From the NCBI GenBank assembly GCA_949316235.1, contig OX438751.1, positions 7,712,413 through 7,776,412 on the forward strand: DNA of 64,000 nt, written 5' to 3'. The notes under the pieces were generated by a model that saw nothing but the letters and a program-made list of their open reading frames with translations, searched no databases and was not told the DNA's origin. Positions 33,913 through 44,702 of the stretch are shown piece by piece. The position numbers and the translations under genes are program-made. Position 1 is the first letter of the stretch, and each line of letters begins with the position of its first letter. The stretch is from Oegoconia quadripuncta (Eukaryota > Arthropoda > Insecta > Lepidoptera > Autostichidae).

Positions 33913-34014
33913 TATTAAAATATTAATCCTTTATGTCATAAACTATTAACACAAATTGAAAATTTAGGTTAACCCTCGGAAACTAATATCATCCAGATAT
34001 ACAAAGCAATGTGT

Positions 34015-34085
34015 GTGTTAAAATTTAAATATCTTCGAACCGGCTGGACCGATTTCCATCAAACATGGCTAAGAACATCTAGAAC
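34015..34085 (-). repeat. Dispersed repeat with CATCAAACATGGCTAAGAAC core
   Basis: TTTAAATATCTTCGAACCGG, CTGGACCGATTTCCATCAAA and CATGGCTAAGAAC. Matches 49960-50035 in order. Confidence 0.6.
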
Positions 34086-34264
34086 ATAAAACTCTTGTTT
34101 TCGATTGTTACGACAGTTACGACACGATACAGATACTATACAGATACGACATTTGCGTCTAACTTATGGAAGCTCTCTTTTTGCGCCGCTTTAAACATAA
34201 ACGTATTCTATTAAAATAAATGTATAAATAGTTAAAGAAATTGTATGGCATCGCTAAATACATG

Positions 34265-34345
34265 ACATTTCTATAGAATAGATACGGCCGCCATTGCATT
34301 GTGCCTACCATTTTTTAAATTCCATGTTTATACTTTAACCGCTGT
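34265..34345 (+). repeat. Unclassified repeat, copy 1
   Basis: GGCCGCCATTG, CCTACCATTTTTT and CATGTTTATACTTTAACCGC resemble 36566-36640. Both copies lie next to SINE-B and may be part of a longer SINE-B-associated unit. Confidence 0.45.
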
Positions 34346-34374
34346 TGATGTACAATTTTATTTGTGAAATACAT

Positions 34375-34590
34375 AAATAAATATAAATATTTCGGACACT
34401 TACACCAATCTAGTCCCAAACTGCAAAGCTTGTATTATGGATACTAGATAACTGATAAACATACCTAAATATTTATATAAAATAAATGTTCGTATTCATC
34501 ACTCAAACATTTACTTCGCGAATTTCGATACCACAACCGTCGGTTTCGCAGACAGAGTCACTGTCCACTACACCAATCGCGCTTCATTTT
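34375..34590 (-). mobile_element. SINE-B, near full-length copy
   Basis: On the minus strand: head ATTGGTGTAGTGGACAGTGA, weak B box, GAACATTTATTTTATATAAA, then CTTTGCAGTTTGGGACTAGA and a TTTA-rich 3' end. The order matches 44703-44960 and 35700-35930. Confidence 0.75.
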
Positions 34591-34966
34591 TTTACTTGTG
34601 CACAATCACTCGTTATTGACCACTGCTAAATAAAATATCTAAACAATTTTTTTTCTCCTTTAAATTCCTCTTTTTGCGTCTGAGGTTAAAAATTTGTTCT
34701 GAGCGATGCCCCCGAGTCTCACTAATTTAAAGCTAAGAACCTAGTTGGTGTGTATATTCTTCCGGTATTACTAGATTCGTAAAAGCACAGTATCCTGGTT
34801 AATGTTTATTTTAATACACGAAACGTATGTGAACAAAAAAATAGAATATTTGTCGTGGTGGCAGCGGGGCCAGGGACCCCGGAAGCAGTGCTAATGCATC
34901 CGAATGCACCCGGAGTTCGCCACCCCTGCACGCGATCAATTCATTAGCTATGTATTGTTGTAGAAT
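34591..34966. other. No recognised feature
   Basis: 34850-34930 is GC-rich (GGCAGCGGGGCCAGGGACCC) but has no second copy in the window. Confidence 0.35.
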
Positions 34967-35099
34967 AGTCTCTTTGATTTGACTAAAATATACACAAAAA
35001 ATATATGACGGGACTCCATCATATTCGTTTTATTTTTATTACTTGGCTATTTGAGTATCTTAAGATAATAAATTTGGGTTTCATTCTTCAAAAATTTAA
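34967..35099 (+). repeat. Direct repeat, unit 1
   Basis: TATATGACGGGACTCCATCA, CGTTTTATTTTTATTAC and GAGTATCTTAAGATAA are mirrored about 346 bases downstream. Confidence 0.6.
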
Positions 35100-35312
35100 G
35101 TATCGTGAGACTCAAGGAACTTTTTTTTTTATTTTTTTTTATTGCAATAATTAATAGGAAGTTAGTTCATAAATTTTTGTAATGTTACTAATAGCGCATA
35201 TGTTTATCATTCTCTAGTTGTTACCTGGAATTATATAAAGATGACATCAACAATAGGCTATTTATGTGCACTCAGGGAAATAAGCTACTCTCAGGGCGAC
35301 GCTTTTCGAGGA

Positions 35313-35445
35313 AAGTCTTGCCTTTTTGATTTCACAAAAATATACATGAATATATATGACGGTACTCTATCATATTGATTTTATTTTTATTATATATTAG
35401 AGTATCTTACGATTACAAATATGGTATTTGAGTCTCCAAAAATCA
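35313..35445 (+). repeat. Direct repeat, unit 2
   Basis: TATATGACGGTACTCTATCA, GATTTTATTTTTATTAT and GAGTATCTTACGATTA correspond to 34967-35099. The spacing suggests an old segmental duplication. Confidence 0.6.
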
Positions 35446-35649
35446 ATTTTATTTTATTTAACTGACTGAACGAAATTTACGGTAACACTCAAGTATCAAG
35501 AAAAAACTATTATAGATTTAAATATTTTCATAAACTTTAAATAAAGTTTGTTTTGATCCAATTGGAAGTTTTTTGGGAGCTCCGCACCATTTTGACGCTA
35601 ATATCCTTCAAATGGTCCAAGAATGGTGTAAATTCAAGTAGTAGAAATA

Positions 35650-35712
35650 AAGGACATTGTAAGAAAAGGACATTTCAAGAAAGGGACATTTTGTGAATAG
35701 AACATTTCGAGA
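35650..35712. repeat. Short degenerate tandem repeat
   Basis: About four variants of 'GGACATTTCAAGAAA' in succession (GGACATTGTAAGAAA, GGACATTTCAAGAAA, GGACATTTTGTGAAT, AACATTTCGAGAACA). Confidence 0.6.
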
Positions 35713-35930
35713 ACACCTTTTGCACCTGTATGGCGGCCTGCCTTCGAAACCAATGATTGCGTGTTCGAATCCCGCTAGGGGCGAGTATTCGTGTGATGAT
35801 ACGAATATCCAAATCATGAATGTTTATATAAATATTTATTTATTATCCGTTATCTAGTAACCACAATATAAACTTTGTTTGGAACCAGATAATTGCTGTA
35901 ATGTCTTCAATATTTCTTTATTTATTTAAT
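35713..35930 (+). mobile_element. SINE-B copy
   Basis: Head GCCTGCCTTCGAAACCAATG, B box GTTCGAATCCCGCTAGG near 35762, then TGTGATGATACGAATATCC, TATCCGTTATCTAGTAACCA and TTTGGAACCAGATAATTG. Confidence 0.78.
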
Positions 35931-36565
35931 CATTTTATCAGACAAGTTTTATTATATTTAATCATTGCTAGACTTATTATATAGATCACTTACATTTGAT
36001 AAACAAAGCTCACATTTTGTGCATTTCTCTTACACTCTTAGTGTTATTAGTATTATATAATAAAATGTTTACCAACAAAAATTTATTCAATAATTATGAA
36101 TGAATCATGGTATTATCTTTAATTAAAATATCAATGACACCTCGAATGTTTTATATAGCAATAGAACCCTATAGGTATTTACGTGAATAAATGTATCCAA
36201 ATGGCACAAAATGCCACTGAACTCGTAGAACCAAATAAATCAAACGGAGCAGAATTACATTCATGCTTATTAACATGCTATCAAATGTTTTAAAGGGTGT
36301 CCCCATGCGAGATTTGTGGAAATATTTTTATAATTCGGCGCGACCTGCGCTGTAAAACAAAATGTCCGCTGGCGTACAACTTGACGACCACCATTATAGT
36401 GATGGGATGGGTCTACATTTTTCCGTTAATGTGATAATATCGATAATTTTATTTCGATGTTTTGTAATGCAGAAAAATCATAAATATTATCTATTAAAAT
36501 TTCATATCAACTTGTATCAACTCGTAACGTCTTAAGAACTATTTCAAAATGCAACAAATATATGA
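35931..36565. other. No recognised feature
   Basis: AT-rich unique sequence. Confidence 0.4.
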
Positions 36566-36640
36566 ACGGCCGCCTCTGATCCTACCATATCTTTTAGTTC
36601 CGTGTTTATGCTGTAACTACTGTTGGTGTGCATAATTTAG
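36566..36640 (+). repeat. Unclassified repeat, copy 2
   Basis: CGGCCGCCTCTGATCCTACC and GTGTTTATGCTGTAACTACT resemble 34265-34345. Confidence 0.45.
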
Positions 36641-37110
36641 TGTACTGCTTAGAAATAGAATGCTATAGATACTAAAAGGTCGCGGGTTCGAATCCCGTTG
36701 GGGCCATATGTTTGTATGATGAATACGGACATGTGTACCCTATAGTTATTGATGTTGTAATTTACAATATGTATATTGAACTAGCATTCCGCCCGCGGCA
36801 TCGCCTGCGTAGAACAACTTTATCGCGGAAATTTGTTTATCCCGCGGGAACTACTCACTTTATCGGGATAAAAATATCGTATGTCTCAATCCAAGGTATA
36901 TTCTACCTATATACCAAATTTCATCCAAATCCGTCCATCCGTTTCGCCGTGATTGAGCAACAAACAAACAAACAAATACACATCCAAACTTTCGCATTTG
37001 TAATATTAGTTAGAGTTAGATTAGTTAGATTAGATGTATTAGTGTATTGCTTAGGATGGAACTAGATGGTGCTATCTGGATATTGAGTTACTTATTTATA
37101 TAAAGAATAT
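36641..37110 (+). mobile_element. SINE-B split by ACTAGC element
   Basis: The B box (GGTCGCGGGTTCGAATCCCG at 36679) and ATGATGAATACGGACATGTG lie before 36780. The 3' part (TATTGCTTAGGATGGAACTA, GATGGTGCTATCTGG) resumes after 37017. The intervening 36780-37010 is an intact ACTAGC...ATATTAGT element. Confidence 0.8.
36780..37010 (+). mobile_element. ACTAGC...ATATTAGT element, complete, nested
   Basis: Begins ACTAGCATTCCGCCCGCGGC and contains TTATCCCGCGGGAACTACTC, AAATTTCATCCAAATCCGTC, TTTCGCCGTGATTGAGCAAC and a (CAAA)n run. Ends TTTCGCATTTGTAATATTAG plus T. The ends form a short inverted ACTA/TAGT. No coding capacity. Superfamily not assigned. Confidence 0.8.
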
Positions 37111-37136
37111 TTAAATTGTATTGAAACAGTTGATGA

Positions 37137-37380
37137 GTAACGGTCCCGTGTTCCTTTTGGTTCGGGATTTTTTAACAAACTAATTTCTCCCAATGTTTTC
37201 CAATTGGGTGTTCAAAAGCGATGTTAATCGTTCCTCGGCTGAGGTCGAACTTGTGACACTGCTGATCTACTGATTTAGATCCCTATATTAGTGTGATGTG
37301 CAAAATGCTAAAAATCAATATTTGTATTTGGTAGGTCTGATGCACGCTATAGTGCATAATAATAAAAGAGGATGACATTT
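37137..37380 (+). repeat. Diverged tandem duplication, unit 1
   Basis: ACGGTCCCGTGTTCCTTTTG, TTTCTCCCAATGTTTTCC and CTGATGCACGCTATAGTGCA each have a counterpart in unit 2 in the same order. Confidence 0.7.
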
Positions 37381-37650
37381 AGGTTAACTACGGTCCCTTG
37401 TTCATTTTCGCTCGGGACTTTTTAACTTTTAACGAGCTTCTCCCAATGTTTTCGTTTTGTGTGTTTGTGTATTCCGGATAACGTTTCTCAAGAAAAGCTA
37501 TGCCAATTGTACCTAGGAAGAGAACGAACTTCAGTCACAGCTGGCGTATTGACTTAGATATAATTTGCGAAATGTTAATGCTAATGTCTGGCTAAAATGG
37601 AAATACTTTTATGGCAGTTCTAATGCGCGCTAGAGTGAATAATAATAATA
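37381..37650 (+). repeat. Diverged tandem duplication, unit 2
   Basis: ACGGTCCCTTGTTCATTTTC, CTTCTCCCAATGTTTTCG and CTAATGCGCGCTAGAGTGAA, then (AAT)n. The offset from unit 1 is about 245-260 bases. Confidence 0.7.
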
Positions 37651-37679
37651 ATATTACTCTAATTATCTATAATTAAATT

Positions 37680-37860
37680 ATATATCCAAAACTTAGCAAA
37701 GCCTGCACATACATAAATAGTATTACTCGGAATAAATAATGTTGGTAATCAGAATATCAAATATTTATCCCGGACGATTCGAACCCGCAATTGTAATTTC
37801 GAAGGCAGGGTTACTACCCACCATACTCGTACCAATAGGTGGTTAGACAGAAAATGAGAG
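37680..37860 (-). mobile_element. SINE-B copy
   Basis: On the minus strand: TATGGTGGGTAGTAACCCTG as head, B box GCGGGTTCGAATCG, then a shortened AT-rich body. Confidence 0.75.
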
Positions 37861-37899
37861 GTCCATCGACAAGCACGTTAATAAAACCTCCCCAACCTT

Positions 37900-38120
37900 A
37901 TTCGAGCGGGGCTGGGTTTTGATAAATATTTGCGATTTATTTTATTCCTAGAGCCATTTTTTGAGAACGCGCCCGTAAAGAGGCGAAATGGCACCGGCCG
38001 CCATGTTCACCAGAGCGGCACTGAAGTTTCGCGGGAAAATAAAAACGCGTTTAACTTTGTGTTAATATTATATTGTGCCATTATTGCTCCATTTATTATA
38101 ATCCTGCGGAAGGGATGGGG
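37900..38120. other. Candidate conserved noncoding block
   Basis: CG-containing sequence (GAACGCGCCCGTAAAGAGGC, GGCACCGGCCGCCATGTTCA) with no repeat signature. A 64-codon frame within it has no family. Confidence 0.25.
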
Positions 38121-38311
38121 TTGAGAGTTCGCGTTTAATGGACGTTTTGTTTGCTCGAAAACAATTTTTAAGCAGTCTAATATTTTCGGATGGGTATAAT
38201 TTTTCAGCTAAAAATTTATACTGTCATGATATGTACAAATAGTCTAGTTAGGATAATGAAGGGCGCTTACATAGGTCATCAGAAAAAAAAACGTTTTTTT
38301 TTATTGAACTA

Positions 38312-38577
38312 AGTTAAGTATCTTGCAGTGAAACACTCATGGCGCAGTCGCATTCGCTAAACGTTTTCGATTAGCGAAGTTAAGCAATGTCCGGCGTAGT
38401 CAGTCCTTAATGGGTGGGTTACTACTAGTGGCACTTTAATACGAGTGCTTCGGAGAGCACGTTAAATAGTCGGTCTCGGTTGTTTTCAATTGAAGAAAGT
38501 GGTTAAGCCAAATCGGTGGCCTATAGGGGCGGCTTAAAAACACTAAATGTCAGTAGTCTGAAGTATGTATTACATTA
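38312..38577 (+). mobile_element. 5S rRNA-derived SINE, copy 2, with direct-repeat flanks
   Basis: The head carries GAAGTTAAGCAA at 38376-38387, identical to the 5S A box region. Then comes a GGCG-containing intermediate part and CAGTCCTTAATGGGTGGG at 38401-38418, aligned with the 5S C box. The order and spacing are those of the 5S internal control region. The body (GGAGAGCACGTTAAATAGTC, GGTCTCGGTTGTTTTC, CGGTGGCCTATAGGGGCGGC) is shared with 20385 and 18231. The 9-mer ATTGAACTA occurs at 38303-38311 and 38578-38586 and fits a target-site duplication. Not a functional 5S gene: the 5' and 3' thirds of 5S are missing. Confidence 0.75.
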
Positions 38578-38586
38578 ATTGAACTA

Positions 38587-40485
38587 TAGGGATTACTTTT
38601 TCAGGTCACGCAGTGTTATCCCGAGGCTCAGTAGTGAAATTGGAATATAATTGCAATATATATCTATATAAGGCGCGATTTTCACTGTTGAGAATAACAG
38701 AAATTATGAGTCCATGTTTATGTAAATTTTCTAATTATGGAGACGCCTAACATTTTAAAAATCTATAAGGAATCTAGAAATCTAATGTCGAATAAAGTAA
38801 ACGTTATCTAGAATTAAAAGTAACTAATTTCCATTTAGAGAACTTAACGGAACCAGTTCTACACTGAATGGACATTTCAATTACGCATGTCATTCTAGAG
38901 AAGTTGTTATAAGTATTTAATTATACTTTTGAATGACAGAAATTCCAATTGGTTTCCTATTGAATATTATGCACAGTTTTCTTATGAGTAAATTTGTGAG
39001 TATTTGCTCATAACTAGCTATATATACCCGTACCTTTACGCACCAACTCGTAGGTAGGCATTGTGTGGTATCGACCTCAGCGATGGCCCACTTCGGTGCC
39101 CCGCGCACTTGTACAAAAACCATTAATTATAAAGCGGCTTCACCCCCTGCGGCTACACTCACCCCCGCTGTACCACGGTAAAACCCTGGAGACATTCATT
39201 TGTATAACCCATGCCGTATATACATACGTATATACTTATACCGCTTTGAGTTTATACACTCAAAACTGCAGGTAGGTATTTGAAATTCAGCTTCTTACAA
39301 TGTGACAGTTTTTATTTTCATGATTTTTATAATGCTTAAAGTACGAGACATTTTTCTGAGTTGCAAGTCAAATATGCGATTTTACAAACACCAGGGCATC
39401 AATGTTTATAAGCTGCTAAATTACGGTTTTATGCTTTTATATGGTAACAATGCTTGTCCATAGTTACCACAAGAAGAGCCGGAAGCTTGTGTTTCTCGGA
39501 TTCATGAAGACAATGCCAGAAAGTGAATATACATTAACATAAAGATAAAGACACCAAACCAGAATTCTCTCCATGAGAACCATGTATGGTACAAAATCAG
39601 TTCAGGGCATTAAGATAATTAATTGCCTACATGGTTCATGCAATACTATATACATACAATTATGGAAGGTTTCCTTTCTAGAGCTGACTCCGTACTTCGG
39701 TACTACGGTTGCCTCGAACCGAAAACTAACATAGGAGACCGTTTTTCAGAGCAAACACAAACACACATATTAACAGCCTATGATAGTTCACTACTGGAGC
39801 AAACAGTTCTATTTAATTATAGTTTATGATTACAAGTTGAATGGAGTCCGTACAGAGTACCTATCTACGCTCATTTATAGTCTAAAAAGTTTATATTTAG
39901 AAAATATCTTGACTAGATATATTTTTCTTTAAAATGTTGTTTTGGCAATACTAGGTATGGAGAAATTACTATTAGGCAGAAAAAGTTCTAAGAATTTCAT
40001 ATTCATATTCATTCATATTCATTCATTTATTCGCATTGAATGGGGTACATACATAGTTGATAGATTAAAGAAATTATAGTTCTCCACATTCAGCTATATA
40101 ACACAGCATGCAAACATTTAAAATACAGCAATAACAATAGGAACATGCATTGATTAATCGCTTATTTAAAATTAAAAAAATCGTTAACATGATAAAAATT
40201 GTGAGTTTGAAGCCATTCATATAAACTTTTTTTTTTTCACGTCGTTGATTTTAGAGATTTGAAAACTAACAAATCGAGTCGATAAAAATGACACAACAAG
40301 CTTTTATTTAGCTTGCAATGTTCGTATGTAGGTATATAGGTAAGGAAGTTGTCCGTTTCAAAATTTACAAACTATTTTCAATTCAACCGCTGCTACAATA
40401 TACATAATTATTTAAAGCTACTCGTATATTATGTTTTTATTTTCAAGCCTACCATTTTTTAAATTATCCTGAGTGTGACCATTTT
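38587..40485. other. No gene recognised
   Basis: AT-rich unique sequence. 39060-39190 is more balanced. A TCATATTCAT-type simple run lies at 40003-40030. Confidence 0.35.
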
Positions 40486-40581
40486 GCGAATGGGATAAAA
40501 TGCGAATGGGACGAAATTCGAATGGGACGGAATGCGAATGGGACGGAATGCGAATGGGACCGAATGCGAATGGGACGGTAT
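40486..40581. repeat. 16-bp minisatellite, six units
   Basis: Six consecutive 16-mers of consensus GCGAATGGGACGGAAT. Units: 40486, 40502, 40518, 40534, 40550, 40566. Each differs from the consensus by zero to three bases. It gives an artefactual Ser/His/Pro-rich minus-strand frame. Confidence 0.92.
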
Positions 40582-41088
40582 GCGTCAAACCCATCTGATG
40601 ATGGAGCCGGGATGTAGGGACTGGGACACCCTGATGGCCAATGACAAGATAGTCGAATTTCAGGTTAGTTTGTTTTGTTGCCATGATCACTATCCATTAC
40701 ACATGATGACGAGGGTCCGAAGATGAAGCCAGAATATTGCTAACTCCTTGATGTAATACTTGTAGTATAAACGCGTCTAGCTGCTTTCACATAATCGATA
40801 GTTTCGCACCGACAGTTTACACTGATAGTGTTACGGTCATCTTGCTGTCGACTGTACTAGAATAATATGCGATAATCTAAAAACTTATTTTTCAAAGTAT
40901 TTCTAATGTAGAACTAATTAAGGCAATAATAAGGATGAAAAATCTCTAAACATTTTCAAGATATGCATTACATTAGGTATTACCTTATTTAAAAAAGAAA
41001 TCTTTCAAACACTTACCTACAAATAAATAGATGACATGTATGTACTTAGGTAACAACATTACTAAAGATACTAAACATTATTTCTTAG
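40582..41088. other. No recognised feature
   Basis: 40590-40660 resembles repeat DNA (ATCTGATGATGGAGCCGGGA) but has no second copy here. Confidence 0.35.
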
Positions 41089-41382
41089 ACTAGCTGTTGC
41101 CCGCGACTATGTTCACGATGTATGACTATCTGTGGAGACTATTTTTGTCTATGCAATTACTATTTTGTTCTACTTTACATTATAATGTAACGACTGTCAG
41201 TTTCCCGAAAAATAAATAAATAAATAAGTAAAACATTTCATCAAAATCGGTACAGCAAAAAAGTAACCTAAATGTTAATCCAGGCCCTAATTTGTCTACC
41301 ATATCTTATTTCATCCAAATCTGTCCAGCCGTTTAGGCGTGAAGAGGTACACCAAAACTTTCGCATTTATAATATTACTTAA
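41089..41382 (+). repeat. Divergent ACTAGC...ATATTA element
   Basis: Begins ACTAGCTGTTGCCCGCGACT, contains TTTCATCCAAATCTGTCCAG and TTTAGGCGTGAAGAGG, and ends TTTCGCATTTATAATATTAC. The interior differs from 36780, so it is a sister family or an old member. Confidence 0.6.
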
Positions 41383-43261
41383 GATTAACATGTTCTAGGA
41401 CACAGCCTCTCGACAAAATAAAACTTATATTCTGTGTCTTGCTAGTCTGGTGATGTATCTTGGAACACATTGGAAGGCACGAAATTTTAGTTTTTTCTAG
41501 CTAAACTAGAACATAAACTAGACATACACCCAATTGGAGACTGATATAATAGATAGATGTCGACCAGTAGCGACATTGACATGTCTCCGGCGCCCGGAGC
41601 AGTGGATGATGCTCATCTACCCCTTGACACCCTCAAGGGCCATCGCTGCATGTTCATGCCTCGCGCGACGACCATACTCGTATATCATATATGAATATGG
41701 ATTTAAATATTTATTTGGAAAGCTGTCTTAAATAAAATTGTACGACCAACATCTTAGAAATATTACTCTGAGGGTGAAATTTAATTTGTGTAGTTTACTG
41801 GTCACTCCTGAGGAACCATAGCCGAATTCAGCCGAAAATTGTTGAACTCGATACTGAAGGTGGTTTCAGAATGGTTTACTTTGAATGGGTAATCGAAATG
41901 TTTTTGATTGATTTCGACTGTGGTTTCATGGCAAAAGTGGTTTGTAATGGCGTCACCATTGAAAATTAAGTGAACTCAAGTTCATCTTATAGATATACAG
42001 TACGTTACAGTGAATGTCCGAAACGTTAAGTATCTTAACCCCGGAGTTGCGAATCTTATATTTCGGGTTTCAAAAAGATAGGTCGCTCGCGGGCCTGATT
42101 CACGTGCGTGGAGCTAGATTTAAAGATACTATAAAATAGAAACTTATTAAGAAAGCATATTATAAAATATCAGATTATTTGGATGATAAACATTCGTGGA
42201 CATAACCAGCCCGTTCGCATAACCAGGCTATTTCACAATTAATAATGAAATTTTATAATATCAAATAATAATTAATAATTTTGTAATACAAAAAACCCTT
42301 TTTTTTAAAGAGCAACCTCTCGAGTTTCTTGCTTTTTCTTCTCAGGGGAAAATTGCCTTTTAAACAAGCAGTAGCTTTAAAAATGTAAAATCTGACTATT
42401 TTAAATGTACCCTGTGTTGATTTTTGACAATGTCAAAAAATTGCTCTGAATTAGTGCCAAATAGTGTATAAAGGAAAAAAATGTGTCGCTTTAGTTTAAG
42501 AGTTATTCAATATTTTAAGTCAGCATTCTGGCGTCGCGTGTTGCTGGAATTCTCATTCTCATACACAGAGACTGGATTATAAAATTATATCTCAAAAATT
42601 GTACATAAATAATGCCACAAAGTTATAAAAATCCCACACCTAAGTAGTTCGTCAAAAACAACGAAGTTATTTAAATGTCTTTGTGAAAAGGGGCAGCGCG
42701 CATACGACGGACTTTTTGTCAGCTGCACTTTTTTGTTCTCCGTGGGTGTTATTGCATGGAATACCATACATTCCATCCTCGCAGACAAAATTGTCCGATT
42801 TGGATTTTTTTGTCCACACAAATTTTCTCCTTTGGGCGCTATTAGGCACAGTTTTTTGACATTGTTGTCAAAATAGCTTAATTCCACTTTGTGTACTCAA
42901 GCATCACGTATGTCCAGATTCCGAGAGGGCAACTTGTTGAGGGCCATGTTGTCCAATCCAGCTGGTGATGACTGATTTGTTTCCTTTCATGATATTAAAT
43001 TATAAAACAACGACTGGGTTAAACTTCGACGAAGTGAAATTATGACTTCAAAGCGTTTCGGAAAAGTTGAAAGCCTGCTGCGAGGTGTGAGTGCCTGGTG
43101 AAATCGAATTCGCGTAATTCCCAGAAACAACATGGTTTCTTTTGCTGATATAGATTATCTTTGCATGGGCTATTAATTGATAAAAAAAAATTAAAAAATT
43201 TATATCATCTCGCACAAGTACCTAGTCATTGTCGTAGATTTTTTACAATAAAAAACATGAT
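41383..43261. other. No gene recognised
   Basis: 41570-41690 is balanced with a short plus-strand frame. The minus-strand frame at 42667-42849 has two Cys-containing clusters (VCEDGMYGIPCNN) but no identifiable family. Otherwise AT-rich. Confidence 0.3.
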
Positions 43262-43350
43262 ACATAATGAGCGATGATACAAGCTCAGTTTGCTAGTGTG
43301 AAACTAGATGGTACTGTGTGTATATTCAAGGATATTTTATTATTTAGATT
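43262..43350 (+). mobile_element. SINE-B 3' tail fragment
   Basis: TTTGCTAGTGTGAAACTAGA, TGGTACTGTGTGTATATTCA and AGGATATTTTATTATT match the tail at 44890-44960. Confidence 0.7.
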
Positions 43351-43419
43351 TATTCTGTATATGTACTTTATTTATAAATTTTTAGCTTATATCTATATGA
43401 TTATATTATTTTAAGCAAT

Positions 43420-43560
43420 AGAAGCCCTAGCTTCGCCTGAAACATAGGATTTTCCTAGTTCAGGCACTAGTGTTACAGTTGCAATAAGTATTATTATGTA
43501 GATTTTATGTTTTAATGTACCATAAGAATTCATAAATATATTTGATTTGATTTAATTACT
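43420..43560 (+). mobile_element. LINE 3' UTR with TTGAT tail
   Basis: CAGGCACTAGTGTTACAGTT, TTATTATGTAGATTTTATGT, AATGTACCATAAGAATTCAT and TTTGATTTGATTT. Same end as the insert at 32657-32753. Confidence 0.7.
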
Positions 43561-43739
43561 GCCACGTGTGCAGTTCTGCATGTTTAGAAAAGGGTCTCAA
43601 ACAATAATTTTTCCTTTTACCCGACTTCCCCAGGAAGGAAGGGTAATGTTTTTTCATTTATGCTTTCGAATATTATTATGTCTATCAATATAATCTGTTC
43701 TATTTAGTACTATTTAACTTCACGTTTAGTTAAACAACA

Positions 43740-43990
43740 CAGAACAAAGAGTGTCAACTTGAAAAAGACAAACAAAGTGAACGGCGACCGTCTGTCCCAC
43801 AGAAGGAAACGTGTAGCGGCTAAGCTAATTCATCGAGGGTTGCGATCTGGAGTAGCCGACAAGATAAAGGATGCCCCCACGACACCCCCATTCCCAACCC
43901 CCCACTTCACCCCCGCAGACGCCCGTCACCTGCCGAGTCGTTAATTGAATAATCCCAGTCATTAATCATCGCCCCCCGTCTGGAGGTGAA
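43740..43990. promoter_or_regulatory. Candidate conserved noncoding/regulatory block
   Basis: C-rich tract, then CACCTGCCGAGTCGTTAATT and GAATAATCCCAGTCATTAAT. It contains an E-box (CACCTG) and homeodomain-type words (TTAATTG, TAATCCC). No repeat signature. A 61-codon frame here is probably chance. Function inferred only. Confidence 0.3.
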
Positions 43991-44554
43991 CTTGAATTAT
44001 TTTCAGTCAGTTCTTGTGACTGCTGGATCGACGGCCGATAGAAAGTTGTAGATTTGAGGTAAATTAGTTTGTAAGTAAGCGATTGGCTTGTCGCCTTAGG
44101 AGCAGAGGATTATACTTTTGAGTTTCTACGTCTTGATGAAAATACAGGTGAAGTTTTTAAAAAGATTGTGGTACACAAAACAATAACTTTAGATGGCCTC
44201 ATCATCTTCTTGCCCATACTTGAAATGAAAAAGTGATATTAGTATACATGGTCTTAACTAATCGCGTGTAACATTGAAACTGGTGATATAGTATCGCTAT
44301 TTATTTCGCTAAAATGACAAATAATCCATGCTGCTGATGATAAGTGTGTGTATGTGATACGGTTGGTATTCCAATTGTAAAATCCACATTCTGTAATTGA
44401 TAACAAAAAGATTTATATCTTTAAATAATTAGAAAAACTTGTTAGAAACACCTCGCGCAGCGTCCCATCGATGATAAGTATTCGTATTGTCAATGTTGCA
44501 CGCCATTGTACCAACACCACGTATTTTTGGTAAAAAATTCAGAAGGCCCATGGT
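43991..44554. other. No recognised feature
   Basis: AT-rich unique sequence. Confidence 0.4.
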
Positions 44555-44700
44555 AACTAAATACACTTAGACATACACACAGCGCCATCTAGTTCCTCAC
44601 TAAGCAACTGTACTTGTATTATGGCCACCAGATGGTTGGTATACACTACACGAATACATTTGATTGTATACGTTTATTTATTTATTTCATAAAGTATACT
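44555..44700 (-). mobile_element. SINE-B 3' tail fragment
   Basis: CACACAGCGCCATCTAGTTC, CTCACTAAGCAACTGTACTT and a TTTA-rich end, the inverse of the tail at 44890-44960. Confidence 0.75.
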
Positions 44701-44702
44701 TG

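Noticed and set aside
38337..38430. Possible 5S rRNA gene
   Set aside because: Only the internal promoter part is similar, the ends of the 5S molecule are missing, and the same segment is joined to the same body at 20385.
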